A stretch of DNA of 9,237 nt from an uncultured Klebsiella sp. GTDB taxonomy: Bacteria > Pseudomonadota > Gammaproteobacteria > Enterobacterales > Enterobacteriaceae. Shown here piece after piece: positions 1 through 6,961 of the stretch. The notes under the pieces are model-generated. The model did not search any database. It was not told where the DNA came from and was given only the letters and a program-made list of their open reading frames with translations. Where the stretch lies: contig CABUCP010000086.1 in assembly GCA_902490055.1 (NCBI GenBank), positions 1-9,237 of the forward strand. Reading direction: 5' to 3'. Position 1 is the stretch's first letter. The number at the start of each line of letters is the position of its first letter. The translations under genes were made by a program, and so were the position numbers.

Positions 1-165
1 ATGACCTTTATGCCGGTCATCTTCACGGTGTTCTTCCTGTGGTTCCCGTCTGGCCTGGTGGTGTACTACATCGTCAGCAACCTGGTAACCATTATTCAGC
101 AGCAGCTGATTTACCGTGGTCTGGAGAAGCGTGGCCTTCATAGCCGCGAGAAGAAAAAATCCTGA
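1..165 (+). CDS. yidC: Membrane protein insertase YidC, C-terminal end (5' part lies outside the window)
   Basis: Only the last 54 codons are present, in frame from base 1 to a TGA stop at 163-165. The visible part holds a hydrophobic segment ([21 protein letters not shown], about residues 3-23 of the fragment) and then a second amphipathic to hydrophobic stretch ([13 protein letters not shown]). It ends in a basic tail, [16 protein letters not shown]. YidC inserts and folds inner-membrane proteins, alone or with the Sec translocon. The end of the protein is the conserved C-terminal transmembrane region plus the positively charged cytoplasmic tail that is known to contact ribosomes. The tail matches my memory of the E. 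coli YidC ending, and the position directly before mnmE is the standard rpmH-rnpA-yidD-yidC-mnmE order. The ATG at base 1 is an internal methionine, not the start. Confidence 0.96.
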   Translation: MTFMPVIFTVFFLWFPSGLVVYYIVSNLVTIIQQQLIYRGLEKRGLHSREKKKS

Positions 166-170
166 TTCGG

Positions 171-250
171 TGTAGGCCGGATAAGGCGAAGCCGCCATCC
201 GGCAAGGCGCGCCGGATTGCCTGATGGCGCTAACGTTTATCAGGCCTACA
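171..250. repeat. Pair of inverted REP elements (BIME) between yidC and mnmE
   Basis: Two REP-type units face each other. The first, 171-205, opens with TGTAGGCCGGATAAGGCG and closes with GCCATCCGGCAA. The second, 217-250, opens with TTGCCTGATGGCGC and closes with TTTATCAGGCCTACA. Each is an imperfect hairpin, and the outer ends TGTAGGCC and GGCCTACA are exact reverse complements, so the whole 80 bases can also fold as one long stem. The classic enterobacterial REP hallmarks (GCC-GATGGCG and TTATC-GGCCTAC) are visible. Such elements sit in 3' untranslated regions, stabilise upstream mRNA and can bind DNA gyrase or IHF. Here the pair lies between the yidC stop and its terminator. Confidence 0.9.
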
Positions 251-253
251 ATC

Positions 254-281
254 AAAAGGCGGTCGAATGACCGCCTTTTTT
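254..281 (+). terminator. Rho-independent terminator after yidC
   Basis: A perfect 11-base-pair stem, AAAAGGCGGTC with GACCGCCTTTT, has the four-base loop GAAT and runs into six T residues. The A run on the left side also makes it a possible bidirectional terminator. It separates the yidC transcript from mnmE, whose ATG lies 24 bases further on, although readthrough into mnmE is plausible because little promoter space is left. Confidence 0.93.
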
Positions 282-304
282 ATTGCGATTTGAAGAGACA
301 TATC

Positions 305-1669
305 ATGAGCCATAACGACACTATCGTCGCCCAGGCCACCCCACCGGGACGCGGGGGGGTGGGCATCCTGCGTATCTCCGGCCTTAAGGCGCGCGATGTC
401 GCGCAGGCGGTGCTGGGCAAGCTACCGAAGCCGCGCTATGCCGACTACCTGCCGTTTAAAGACAGCGACGGCAGCGCGCTGGATCAGGGGATTGCGCTAT
501 GGTTCCCCGGCCCAAACTCTTTCACCGGCGAAGACGTACTGGAACTGCAGGGCCACGGCGGCCCGGTCATTCTCGATCTGCTGCTCAAACGTATTCTGAC
601 GCTGCCGGGCGTGCGGATTGCTAATCCGGGCGAGTTTTCCGAACGCGCATTCCTCAACGACAAGCTCGACCTGGCTCAGGCAGAGGCGATCGCCGACCTT
701 ATCGACGCCAGCTCTGAACAAGCCGCGCGATCGGCGCTGAACTCCTTACAGGGAGCCTTCTCCGCACGCGTTAACCATCTTGTGGAAGCGCTCACTCACC
801 TGCGCATCTACGTGGAAGCGGCGATTGATTTCCCGGATGAAGAAATTGATTTTCTCTCCGACGGCAAAATTGAAGCCCAGCTGAACGACGTGATCGCCGA
901 TCTCGACGCCGTCCGCGCCGAAGCTCGTCAGGGCAGCCTGCTGCGCGAAGGGATGAAAGTGGTGATTGCCGGGCGGCCGAATGCCGGTAAATCCAGCCTG
1001 CTCAACGCGCTGGCCGGCCGTGAAGCGGCGATTGTCACTGATATAGCCGGTACCACCCGCGACGTGCTGCGCGAACATATCCATATCGACGGCATGCCGC
1101 TGCATATCATCGATACCGCGGGCCTGCGCGATGCCAACGATGAAGTGGAACGTATCGGTATCGAACGCGCCTGGCAGGAGATTGAACAGGCTGACCGCGT
1201 ACTGTTTATGGTTGATGGCACCACCACCAGCGCCGTTGACCCGGCAGAGATCTGGCCTGATTTTATCGAGCGCCTGCCGGCTAAACTGCCGATTACCGTG
1301 GTGCGCAACAAAGCAGACGTCACCGGCGAAGCGCTGGGCCTCAGCGAAGTAAATGGCCACTCACTTATCCGCCTGTCAGCGCGTACCGGCGAAGGCGTCG
1401 AGGTACTGCGCAACCACCTTAAGCAGAGCATGGGCTTCGATACCAATATGGAAGGCGGCTTCCTCGCCCGCCGTCGTCACCTGCAGGCGCTGGAAACGGC
1501 GGCTAACCATCTGCAGCAGGGCAAAGCCCAGCTACTGGGCGCGTGGGCCGGAGAACTGCTGGCGGAAGAGCTGCGTCTGTCGCAACAGGCGTTGAGCGAA
1601 ATTACCGGCGAATTTACCTCTGACGATCTGCTGGGCCGCATCTTCTCCAGTTTCTGCATCGGTAAGTAA
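305..1669 (+). CDS. mnmE: tRNA-5-carboxymethylaminomethyl-2-thiouridine synthesis GTPase MnmE (TrmE)
   Basis: MnmE works with MnmG to install the carboxymethylaminomethyl or aminomethyl group at C5 of the wobble uridine (U34) of certain tRNAs, using a tetrahydrofolate-derived carbon. It is cytosolic. The protein is 454 residues, the E. coli length. The N-terminal folate-binding domain (about 1-118) starts [20 protein letters not shown] and is followed by a helical domain. An inserted Ras-like G domain carries G1 GRPNAGKSS (223-231), G2 GTTRD (249-253), G3 DTAGLR (270-275) and G4 NKAD (335-338). The C-terminus is CIGK, with the conserved catalytic cysteine at 451. I chose ATG 305 because the family begins there. 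An upstream in-frame ATG at 224 lies inside the REP and terminator and would add 27 unrelated residues. The ribosome site is weak (GAAGAGA about 8 bases upstream). All key residues are intact. Confidence 0.98.
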   Translation: MSHNDTIVAQATPPGRGGVGILRISGLKARDVAQAVLGKLPKPRYADYLPFKDSDGSALDQGIALWFPGPNSFTGEDVLELQGHGGPVILDLLLKRILTLPGVRIANPGEFSERAFLNDKLDLAQAEAIADLIDASSEQAARSALNSLQGAFSARVNHLVEALTHLRIYVEAAIDFPDEEIDFLSDGKIEAQLNDVIADLDAVRAEARQGSLLREGMKVVIAGRPNAGKSSLLNALAGREAAIVTDIAGTTRDVLREHIHIDGMPLHIIDTAGLRDANDEVERIGIERAWQEIEQADRVLFMVDGTTTSAVDPAEIWPDFIERLPAKLPITVVRNKADVTGEALGLSEVNGHSLIRLSARTGEGVEVLRNHLKQSMGFDTNMEGGFLARRRHLQALETAANHLQQGKAQLLGAWAGELLAEELRLSQQALSEITGEFTSDDLLGRIFSSFCIGK

Positions 1670-1685
1670 GCGTCATTGGTAAGCA

Positions 1686-1714
1686 TTGACTAACCCGCTA
1701 TAGCGTTCTGTTAT
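1686..1714 (+). promoter_or_regulatory. Possible sigma-70 promoter for mdtL, overlapping the mnmE terminator
   Basis: TTGACT (1686-1691) is followed after exactly 17 bases by TGTTAT (1709-1714), giving 5/6 and 4/6 matches to the -35 and -10 consensus. It would start transcription near 1721 and give mdtL a leader of about 140 bases. The spacer and -10 box lie within the stem and loop of the mnmE terminator. This is motif reading only, and another start site nearer mdtL is possible. Confidence 0.4.
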
Positions 1715-1727
1715 GGCGGTTTTTTTT
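1695..1727 (+). terminator. Rho-independent terminator after mnmE
   Basis: The stem CCGCTATA (1695-1702) pairs with TATGGCGG (1712-1719), with one G-U pair and the 9-base loop GCGTTCTGT. Eight T residues follow directly (1720-1727). It begins 25 bases after the mnmE stop, so the mnmE transcript should end here, separate from mdtL. Confidence 0.85.
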
Positions 1728-1817
1728 GATTTCCCTAACCGCATCAACTCCGTAAATCCATACCCCGTTTTTCCTTTCAGGAAAACAGTATTGTCCAAAT
1801 GGCAACTCGTACTCCCA

Positions 1818-1842
1818 GGCGTTAGCCACTATGCTGTACGCC
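1818..1842 (+). promoter_or_regulatory. Small stem-loop in the mdtL leader, just upstream of the ribosome site
   Basis: GGCGT (1818-1822) pairs with ACGCC (1838-1842), and inside it AGC (1824-1826) pairs with GCT (1833-1835). The hairpin ends 12 bases before the GAGGG ribosome-binding sequence (1854-1858) of mdtL. It could modulate translation initiation, but a hairpin of this size is also expected by chance. Confidence 0.3.
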
Positions 1843-1862
1843 ATTCTTATTGCGAGGGTCCT

Positions 1863-3047
1863 ATGGCACGCTTTCTTATCTGTAGTTTCGCGTTGGTACT
1901 GCTCTACCCATCCGGTATTGATATGTATCTGGTCGGCCTGCCGCGCATCGCTCAGGACCTCGGCGCCAGCGAGGCGCAGCTGCATATCGCCTTCTCGGTC
2001 TATTTGGCCGGCATGGCCGCCTCGATGCTGTTTGCCGGACGCGCGGCGGATAAATCCGGGCGCAAACCGGTGGCGATTTTCGGCGCCCTGACCTTCGTGC
2101 TGGCTTCGCTGCTGTGCTCGCAGGCGCACAACAGCGCGCATTTCCTGATCGGCCGCTTTATCCAGGGGATCGGCGCGGGAAGCTGCTACGTCGTCGCTTT
2201 TGCCGTCCTGCGCGATACGCTGGACGATCGCCGCCGCGCCAAAGTGCTATCGCTGCTTAACGGCATTACCTGCATCATTCCCGTTCTGGCGCCGGTGCTC
2301 GGCCACCTTATCATGCTGAAATATCCGTGGCAGAGCCTGTTCTACACCATGACCGTTATGGGAGTAACGGTTGGTTTACTGTCGGTGTTTATCCTGCGCG
2401 AGACGCGCCCGGCGGCGCATCCTCAAACAGATACGCAGCACAATAGCGCCGCGGAGTCGCTGCTGAACCGCTTTTTCCTCAGCCGTATTCTGATAACCAC
2501 CCTCAGCGTCACCGCGATCCTCACCTATGTGAACGTCTCGCCGGTGCTGATGATGGAAGAGATGGGCTTTGACCGCGGAACCTATTCTATGGCGATGGCG
2601 CTAATGGCGATGGTCAGTATGGCCGTTTCTTTCTCCACGCCGTTTGCCCTGACGCTGTTTAAACCACGTACCCTGATGCTCACTTCGCAGGCTCTATTTC
2701 TTGCCGCAGGCGTGGTCCTGAGTCTCGCCGCCAGCCAGCCCATCACCATGGTGGGGCTGGGAATGATATGCGCAGGTTTCTCGGTCGGCTTTGGCGTCGC
2801 CATGAGCCAGGCGTTAGGGCCATTCACGTTGCGGGCTGGCGTCGCCAGCTCGGCGCTCGGTATCGCGCAGGTCTGCGGCTCTTCGCTGTGGATTTGGCTG
2901 GCGGCTATCATCGGGTTGAGCGCAATGAATATGCTGATCGGGATACTCATTGCCTGTAGCATAGTCAGCATTGTTCTGATACTGGTCGTCTCACCGGCGC
3001 GCGTGACGCAACATGATGAAGAAACCCCTGTCGAGTCTCGATCTTAA
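1863..3047 (+). CDS. mdtL: Multidrug efflux MFS transporter MdtL (DHA1 family)
   Basis: This inner-membrane drug:proton antiporter has about 12 predicted transmembrane helices. The E. coli counterpart gives chloramphenicol resistance when overexpressed. The 394-residue protein starts [20 protein letters not shown], with an acidic residue (D20) in helix 1 as usual for DHA1 pumps. Motif A is [11 protein letters not shown] (59-69) in the loop between helices 2 and 3. The motif B arginine is R98 in [10 protein letters not shown], and the motif C region is about 134-147, ending LAPVLG. I chose ATG 1863 because the family begins at MxRFLICSF and GAGGG lies four bases upstream. The frame stays open back to 1713, but that 50-residue extension includes terminator sequence and has no family match that I recall. 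The stop overlaps the start of yidZ, so the two are probably one transcript. In E. coli K-12 tnaCAB lies upstream; here mnmE does. Confidence 0.95.
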   Translation: MARFLICSFALVLLYPSGIDMYLVGLPRIAQDLGASEAQLHIAFSVYLAGMAASMLFAGRAADKSGRKPVAIFGALTFVLASLLCSQAHNSAHFLIGRFIQGIGAGSCYVVAFAVLRDTLDDRRRAKVLSLLNGITCIIPVLAPVLGHLIMLKYPWQSLFYTMTVMGVTVGLLSVFILRETRPAAHPQTDTQHNSAAESLLNRFFLSRILITTLSVTAILTYVNVSPVLMMEEMGFDRGTYSMAMALMAMVSMAVSFSTPFALTLFKPRTLMLTSQALFLAAGVVLSLAASQPITMVGLGMICAGFSVGFGVAMSQALGPFTLRAGVASSALGIAQVCGSSLWIWLAAIIGLSAMNMLIGILIACSIVSIVLILVVSPARVTQHDEETPVESRS

Positions 3048-3975
3048 CCTGCTGTTATGCCTGCAGCTTCTGACCCAGGAGCGCAGCGTCACCCGCACGG
3101 CAAAACGGATGAACGTTTCGCCGTCAGCGGTGAGCAAATCGCTGGCCAAGCTGCGCGCCTGGTTTGACGATCCGCTGTTCGTCAAAACGCCGCTGGGGCT
3201 GGCGCCGACGCCGTTAATGAGCAGCATGGAGCAGGATCTTGCCGACTGGATGCAGATGGGCAACCAGATCCTCGATAAGCCGCATCACACCATGCCCAGC
3301 GGCCTGAAGTTCGAACTGGCGGCGGAATCGCCGCTGCTGATGATCCTCTTCAACACCCTCTCTCAGCAAATTTATCAACGTTATCCACAGGCTCTGATCC
3401 GCCTGCGTAACTGGGACTACGATTCTCTGGATGCGATCATTCGCGGCGAGGTCGATATCGGTTTCTGCGGGCGAGAAACCCACCCGCGTTCGCGCGAACA
3501 GCTAAGCCAGCTACCGTGGTCTATCGATTTTGATGTTCTGTTTAGCGACTTACCGCAGGTGTGGCTGCGCGCCGATCACCCGGCGCTTGAAGAAGAATGG
3601 AATCTGGATGCTTTTCTGCGTTATCCGCATATCAATATCTGCTGGGAGCAGAGCGATACCTGGGCGCTGGATGACGTGCTGCATGACCTGGGCCACAAGC
3701 GCACCGTTGCCCTGACCTTGCCCGGCTTTGAGCAGTCGCTGTTTATGGCCGCGCAGCCGAATCACACCATGCTGGCGACCGCGCCGCGCTATTGTCAGCA
3801 CTATAACCAGCAGCATCACCTGCCGCTGGTTTCGCGTCCGCTGCCGCTGGAGCCGCAGCTGCTGGAAAAAATGCGCGTGCCGTTCACCCTGCTGTGGCAT
3901 AAGCGTAATAGCTATAATCCAAAGATCGTATGGCTCAGAGAGACCCTAAAACAGCTGTATTCCAACACCTTGTAG
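3016..3975 (+). CDS. yidZ: LysR-family transcriptional regulator YidZ
   Basis: This is a DNA-binding regulator of 319 residues. Residues about 8-66 form the LysR winged helix-turn-helix, with the recognition region [20 protein letters not shown] (24-43) and the typical [24 protein letters not shown] continuation. The rest is the effector-binding domain of two Rossmann-like lobes. The E. coli protein has been linked to anaerobic nitric oxide protection, but I know of no firm effector or regulon. Two ATG codons stand in tandem at 3013 and 3016. I prefer 3016 because it gives the E. coli length and N-terminus (MKK...). Neither has a good ribosome site, and the gene begins inside the end of mdtL with about 32 bases of overlap, so it probably depends on translational coupling. 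Unlike many LysR genes it is co-directional with its neighbour. Confidence 0.94.
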   Translation: MKKPLSSLDLNLLLCLQLLTQERSVTRTAKRMNVSPSAVSKSLAKLRAWFDDPLFVKTPLGLAPTPLMSSMEQDLADWMQMGNQILDKPHHTMPSGLKFELAAESPLLMILFNTLSQQIYQRYPQALIRLRNWDYDSLDAIIRGEVDIGFCGRETHPRSREQLSQLPWSIDFDVLFSDLPQVWLRADHPALEEEWNLDAFLRYPHINICWEQSDTWALDDVLHDLGHKRTVALTLPGFEQSLFMAAQPNHTMLATAPRYCQHYNQQHHLPLVSRPLPLEPQLLEKMRVPFTLLWHKRNSYNPKIVWLRETLKQLYSNTL

Positions 3976-3986
3976 GCAAATTTGCC
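3975..3986. promoter_or_regulatory. Perfect 12-base palindrome after the yidZ stop
   Basis: GGCAAATTTGCC is an exact inverted repeat whose first base is the last base of the yidZ TAG stop. No T run follows, so it is not an intrinsic terminator. It could be a protein-binding site or chance; I do not recognise it as a known operator. Confidence 0.25.
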
Positions 3987-4072
3987 CACCTTCCTCACGT
4001 TGTTGCGCAAGAAATTGTAAAAGTCAGACGTTATCCCTTCTCAAGGCAGAATTTCCGCATTAAAACCTGGTC

Positions 4073-4099
4073 ATTGTGAGCGATAATATCATTCACAAT
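4073..4099. promoter_or_regulatory. 27-base operator-like dyad in the yieE promoter region
   Basis: The outer arms ATTGTGA (4073-4079) and TCACAAT (4093-4099) are perfect reverse complements. Centred on the same base (4086) is a second perfect palindrome, GATAATATC (4082-4090). Overall 11 of 13 base pairs match about an odd centre. GATAAT (4082-4087) could itself be a -10 box, with TTAAAA (4060-4065) as a poor -35 at 16 bases. The ribosome site GGAG (4123-4126) and the yieE ATG lie 24 and 34 bases beyond the dyad. The arms look like CRP half sites but are 13 rather than 6 bases apart, so CRP is unlikely. The regulator is unknown. Confidence 0.55.
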
Positions 4100-4132
4100 T
4101 TTTATCTCTGACCATTAATCACGGAGCGACGA

Positions 4133-4870
4133 ATGGCAACGCATTTTGCAAGAGGGATACTGAACACCAGGGAGCCGCTATCGACGCGTTTGTCGGCGGC
4201 ATGTCATCAATCCGCACGTAACCTACCTGAATACCGACAGAGCCGCTATCGCGCCTCGCGCTCACTGCTGGCTGAACTGATTTTTATGCTTTATGGCATT
4301 GGCGAACTGCCGGAAATCATCAGTGAACCCAATGGCCGGCCCGTATTTCGCGATCCTCACCTTCCCCGCTTTTCCATCTCCTATGCCGGAAATATCGTTG
4401 GCGTAGCGTTAACGACGGAAGGTGATTGCGGTCTGGATATGGAACTGCAGCACGCCTCGCGCGGCGTCCACCCGCTGCACGCCGCCGATCGCTATGTCTT
4501 CAATAGCAACGAGAATTTATGGATTAACATTCAGCACGATCCGGACGAAGCGCGCGCCCAACTGGTGGCGCTACGCCGCAGCGTGCTGAAGCTTACCGGT
4601 GAAGCCCCGGTGCGGGTACAGCTGCTGCCGGGATCCGGCCGCTTGCGTACCGCCGGCACGCAGTCGATCGAGGCAGTTTGTGACGCAGAAACGCTGCTGG
4701 TGTGGTCAATCGCCGTCACCCCGAACGTCGGCCCGCTGAAGGTCTGGGAATTCGATAGCAAAGAGGGCTGGCGCTGTCTTCCCGATGCGCAAACGCGAGC
4801 GAAAGAGACCGATGCGCGCCTGATGCGCTTCACCAGCCTACCGGTAGAAAAAGCATTCTCCCTCAACTGA
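4133..4870 (+). CDS. yieE: 4'-phosphopantetheinyl transferase-family protein YieE
   Basis: The family moves the 4'-phosphopantetheine arm of coenzyme A onto a serine of acyl- or peptidyl-carrier proteins. The substrate of this member is not known. The 245-residue protein has an N-terminal part with RQSRYRASRSLLAEL (35-49) and then the C-terminal catalytic core. The core shows FSISYAG (80-86), where Sfp-type enzymes have a S-H-S-G motif, the metal-binding GLDME (D102, E104), and LRRSVLKLTG (147-156) in place of W-KE--K-G. The two Asp/Glu ligands are kept, but the histidine is Tyr84 and the third acidic ligand aligns with Arg149. The E. coli protein, as I recall it, shares these changes. GGAG seven bases before ATG 4133 supports the start. 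chrR follows after 37 bases with no terminator, so the two are probably one operon. The orthology is firm; the enzymatic activity is uncertain. Confidence 0.92.
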   Translation: MATHFARGILNTREPLSTRLSAACHQSARNLPEYRQSRYRASRSLLAELIFMLYGIGELPEIISEPNGRPVFRDPHLPRFSISYAGNIVGVALTTEGDCGLDMELQHASRGVHPLHAADRYVFNSNENLWINIQHDPDEARAQLVALRRSVLKLTGEAPVRVQLLPGSGRLRTAGTQSIEAVCDAETLLVWSIAVTPNVGPLKVWEFDSKEGWRCLPDAQTRAKETDARLMRFTSLPVEKAFSLN

Positions 4871-4907
4871 CCGGTTTAGCCGGCCATCATGATGCAAAGG
4901 AGCACTC

Positions 4908-5474
4908 ATGTCTGATACGTTGAAAGTTGTTACGTTACTCGGAAGCCTGCGCAAAGGTTCTTTTAATGCCATGGTTGCGCGCACGCTGCCGGGTATTGCG
5001 CCTGCGGGCATGGAAATCTCCGCGCTGCCGTCGATTGGCGATATTCCGCTGTACGATGCCGATATCCAGCAGGAAGAGGGGTTCCCGCAGAGCCTGCAGG
5101 ACATTGCCAAACAAATCCGCGAAGCGGACGGCGTGGTGATCGTCACTCCGGAATATAACTATTCCGTTCCGGGCGGCCTGAAGAACGCCATCGACTGGCT
5201 CTCGCGCCTGCCGGAACAGCCGCTTGCCGGTAAGCCGGTGCTGATCCAAACCAGCTCAATGGGCGCCATCGGCGGCGCGCGCTGTCAGTATCATCTGCGC
5301 CAGATTCTGGTCTTCCTTGATGCGATGGTCATGAACAAGCCGGAATTCATGGGCGGCGTGATTCAGAACAAAGTCGATCCACAAGCGGGTGAAGTGGTCG
5401 ATCAGAGCACGCTGGACCATCTTCGCGGCCAGCTGACCGCCTTTGGCGATTATATTCAGCGAGTTAAAGCATAA
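4908..5474 (+). CDS. chrR: NAD(P)H-dependent FMN reductase ChrR (YieF), quinone/chromate reductase
   Basis: This soluble flavoprotein of 188 residues, the E. coli length, has the flavodoxin-like NADPH-dependent FMN reductase fold. It makes obligate two-electron reductions of quinones and can reduce chromate and other metals, which limits redox cycling. The FMN phosphate loop is GSLRKGSFN (12-20). The isoalloxazine-side motif is PEYNYSVPGGLKNAIDW (81-97). QTSSMGAIGGARCQYH (114-129) holds Arg125 and Tyr128, which in the E. coli enzyme lie at the tetramer interface close to the flavin. A strong ribosome site, AAAGGAG (4896-4902), lies five bases before the ATG. It follows yieE by 37 bases in the same direction, and a hairpin follows its stop. 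Nothing in the sequence is odd. The physiological role is more likely quinone handling than chromate as such. Confidence 0.96.
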   Translation: MSDTLKVVTLLGSLRKGSFNAMVARTLPGIAPAGMEISALPSIGDIPLYDADIQQEEGFPQSLQDIAKQIREADGVVIVTPEYNYSVPGGLKNAIDWLSRLPEQPLAGKPVLIQTSSMGAIGGARCQYHLRQILVFLDAMVMNKPEFMGGVIQNKVDPQAGEVVDQSTLDHLRGQLTAFGDYIQRVKA

Positions 5475-5503
5475 AAAAAGCCCGGCAGCAATGCCGGGCC
5501 ATT
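5473..5503 (-). terminator. Terminator between convergent chrR and adeP, probably bidirectional
   Basis: GCCCGGCA (5480-5487) pairs perfectly with TGCCGGGC (5492-5499) across the tetraloop GCAA. Read on the minus strand it is followed by seven T residues (5473-5479 as A on the plus strand), so it is a textbook terminator for adeP. On the plus strand only a weak CATTTCAT follows, so termination of chrR is likely but less efficient. The A run overlaps the last bases of the chrR stop codon. Confidence 0.9.
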
Positions 5504-5519
5504 TCATCATGTACGCAGA

Positions 5520-6857
5520 TTAGTGCGCATCGATAAAGACAATCTTCAGCACAAACAGCAGCGAGACAATAATCACGCACGGGCTGAGGTCGCGCAGGCG
5601 GCCGGTACCAATCTTCATCACACAGTAGGAGATAAAGCCCAGGGCGATACCTTCGGTGATCGAGAAGCTAAATGGCATCATCACCGCAGTGATAAACGCC
5701 GGTACCGCTTCCGTCAGGTCATCCCACTTCACGCGCGCCAGGCTTGAGGTCATCAGCACGCCAACGTAAATCAGCGCCCCGGCGGCAGCATAGGCCGGAA
5801 CCATCCCCGCCAGCGGAGACAGGAAGATGACCAGCAGGAACAGGATACCGACGACAACGGCAGTCAGGCCGGTGCGCCCGCCAACGGAGACGCCAGAGGA
5901 GGATTCGATATAGGCCGTAACCGAAGAGGTGCCGATGAAAGAGCCGGCAACAGAGGAAACGCTATCGACGAACAGCGCCTGTTTCATGCGCGGGAATTTG
6001 CCCTGCGCATCGGCCAGCCCGGCTTTATCGGTGACGCCAATCAGCGTACCGGAGGAGTCGAACAGGTTAACCAGCATGAACGAGAAGATCACGCCCGCCA
6101 GGCCCAGGTTCAGCGAACCGGCCAGATCGACCTGACCCACAACCGAGGTCACGCTTGGCGGCGCGGAGACGATGCCGGTGTAGTGCACATCACCCAGCAT
6201 CCAGCCCAGCAGAGTGGTGACAACGATGGAAACCAGTACGGCGGCATGAATATTACGCGATGCCAGGATAGCGATAATAAAGAACCCCAGTACGCCCAGC
6301 AGCACGCTGTGGGAAGTCAGGTTACCGATGCTGACCAGCGTGTCCTGGTTGGCGACGATAACGCCGGCGTTCTTCAGGCCCATCATACCGATAAACAGGC
6401 CGATACCGCTGGTGATCCCCACGCGCAGGCTCACCGGGATATTGGCAATCATCCAGTAGCGTACGCGGAAGATAGTCAGCAGCAGCAGGCCGACGGCGCC
6501 CCAGAAGATCGCGCCCATCCCCACCTGCCACGGCAGGCCCATCGCCTGTACCACCACAAAGGCAAAGAAAGCATTCAGACCCATCGCCGGCGCCAGCGCC
6601 ACCGGCAGATTCGCGAACAGGCCCATCAGGATGCTGCCAAAAGCCGCGATCAAACAGGTGGTCACAAAGACAGCGCTGGTATCCATACCCGCCACGCCAA
6701 GAATTTGTGGGTTCACGAAGACGATGTAGACCATCGTCAGGAAGGTGGTGAAACCGGCGATCGCTTCAGTGCGCACCGTGGTGCCGTGCTCGCGCAGTTT
6801 AAATACGCGCTCCAGCAGACCCTGGCCAGAAGACTGGCTGGTTGGTTGTTGACTCAT
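5520..6857 (-). CDS. adeP: Adenine permease AdeP (YieG), NCS2/AzgA-type purine transporter
   Basis: This inner-membrane proton symporter with high affinity for adenine belongs to the AzgA-like branch of the NCS2/NAT purine permeases. The 445-residue length equals the E. coli protein. It is highly hydrophobic, with about 12-14 membrane segments. Family motifs are LAPAMGLNAFFAF (88-100) in the region of helix 3, NLFDSSGTLIG (264-274, D267 and neighbours near the substrate site), and YIESSSGVSVGGRTGLTA (316-333, E318 expected to contact the base). The minus-strand ATG at 6855-6857 has GGAA seven bases upstream. The gene runs opposite to chrR and diverges from yieH across 171 bases that contain a PurR-like box about 105 bases before its start, which fits purine repression. 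Adenine rather than guanine specificity rests on close similarity to E. coli AdeP. Confidence 0.96.
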   Translation of the reverse strand: MSQQPTSQSSGQGLLERVFKLREHGTTVRTEAIAGFTTFLTMVYIVFVNPQILGVAGMDTSAVFVTTCLIAAFGSILMGLFANLPVALAPAMGLNAFFAFVVVQAMGLPWQVGMGAIFWGAVGLLLLTIFRVRYWMIANIPVSLRVGITSGIGLFIGMMGLKNAGVIVANQDTLVSIGNLTSHSVLLGVLGFFIIAILASRNIHAAVLVSIVVTTLLGWMLGDVHYTGIVSAPPSVTSVVGQVDLAGSLNLGLAGVIFSFMLVNLFDSSGTLIGVTDKAGLADAQGKFPRMKQALFVDSVSSVAGSFIGTSSVTAYIESSSGVSVGGRTGLTAVVVGILFLLVIFLSPLAGMVPAYAAAGALIYVGVLMTSSLARVKWDDLTEAVPAFITAVMMPFSFSITEGIALGFISYCVMKIGTGRLRDLSPCVIIVSLLFVLKIVFIDAH

Positions 6858-6961
6858 TATCGGTTTCCGAACGTAAAGGAGGGAAAATTCGACGCTATCC
6901 TATACCAAATTACGGCACCAGGCGCGGTTGTATGGTAATTTTTTTCATTTATTTTGCTTAT

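Noticed and set aside
224..304. Upstream start for mnmE that would add 27 residues
   Set aside because: The extension is translated REP and terminator sequence, and the family N-terminus begins at ATG 305.
746..1360. 204-codon minus-strand ORF inside mnmE
   Set aside because: It is antisense to conserved GTPase motifs, with no ribosome site or recognisable domain.
1713..1862. 50-residue N-terminal extension of MdtL
   Set aside because: It starts in the mnmE terminator stem, has no ribosome site, and the transporter family starts at 1863 with GAGGG in front.
1831..2091. Small leader ORF overlapping the mdtL start
   Set aside because: There is no clear ribosome site, it is out of frame inside a conserved gene, and it resembles no leader peptide such as TnaC.
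4073..4099. CRP site before yieE
   Set aside because: TGTGA and TCACA are 13 bases apart, whereas CRP needs 6.
6183..6938. Long 251-codon plus-strand ORF opposite adeP
   Set aside because: It is antisense to a fully conserved permease, and its His/Gln-rich composition is the usual shadow of a hydrophobic gene read on the other strand.
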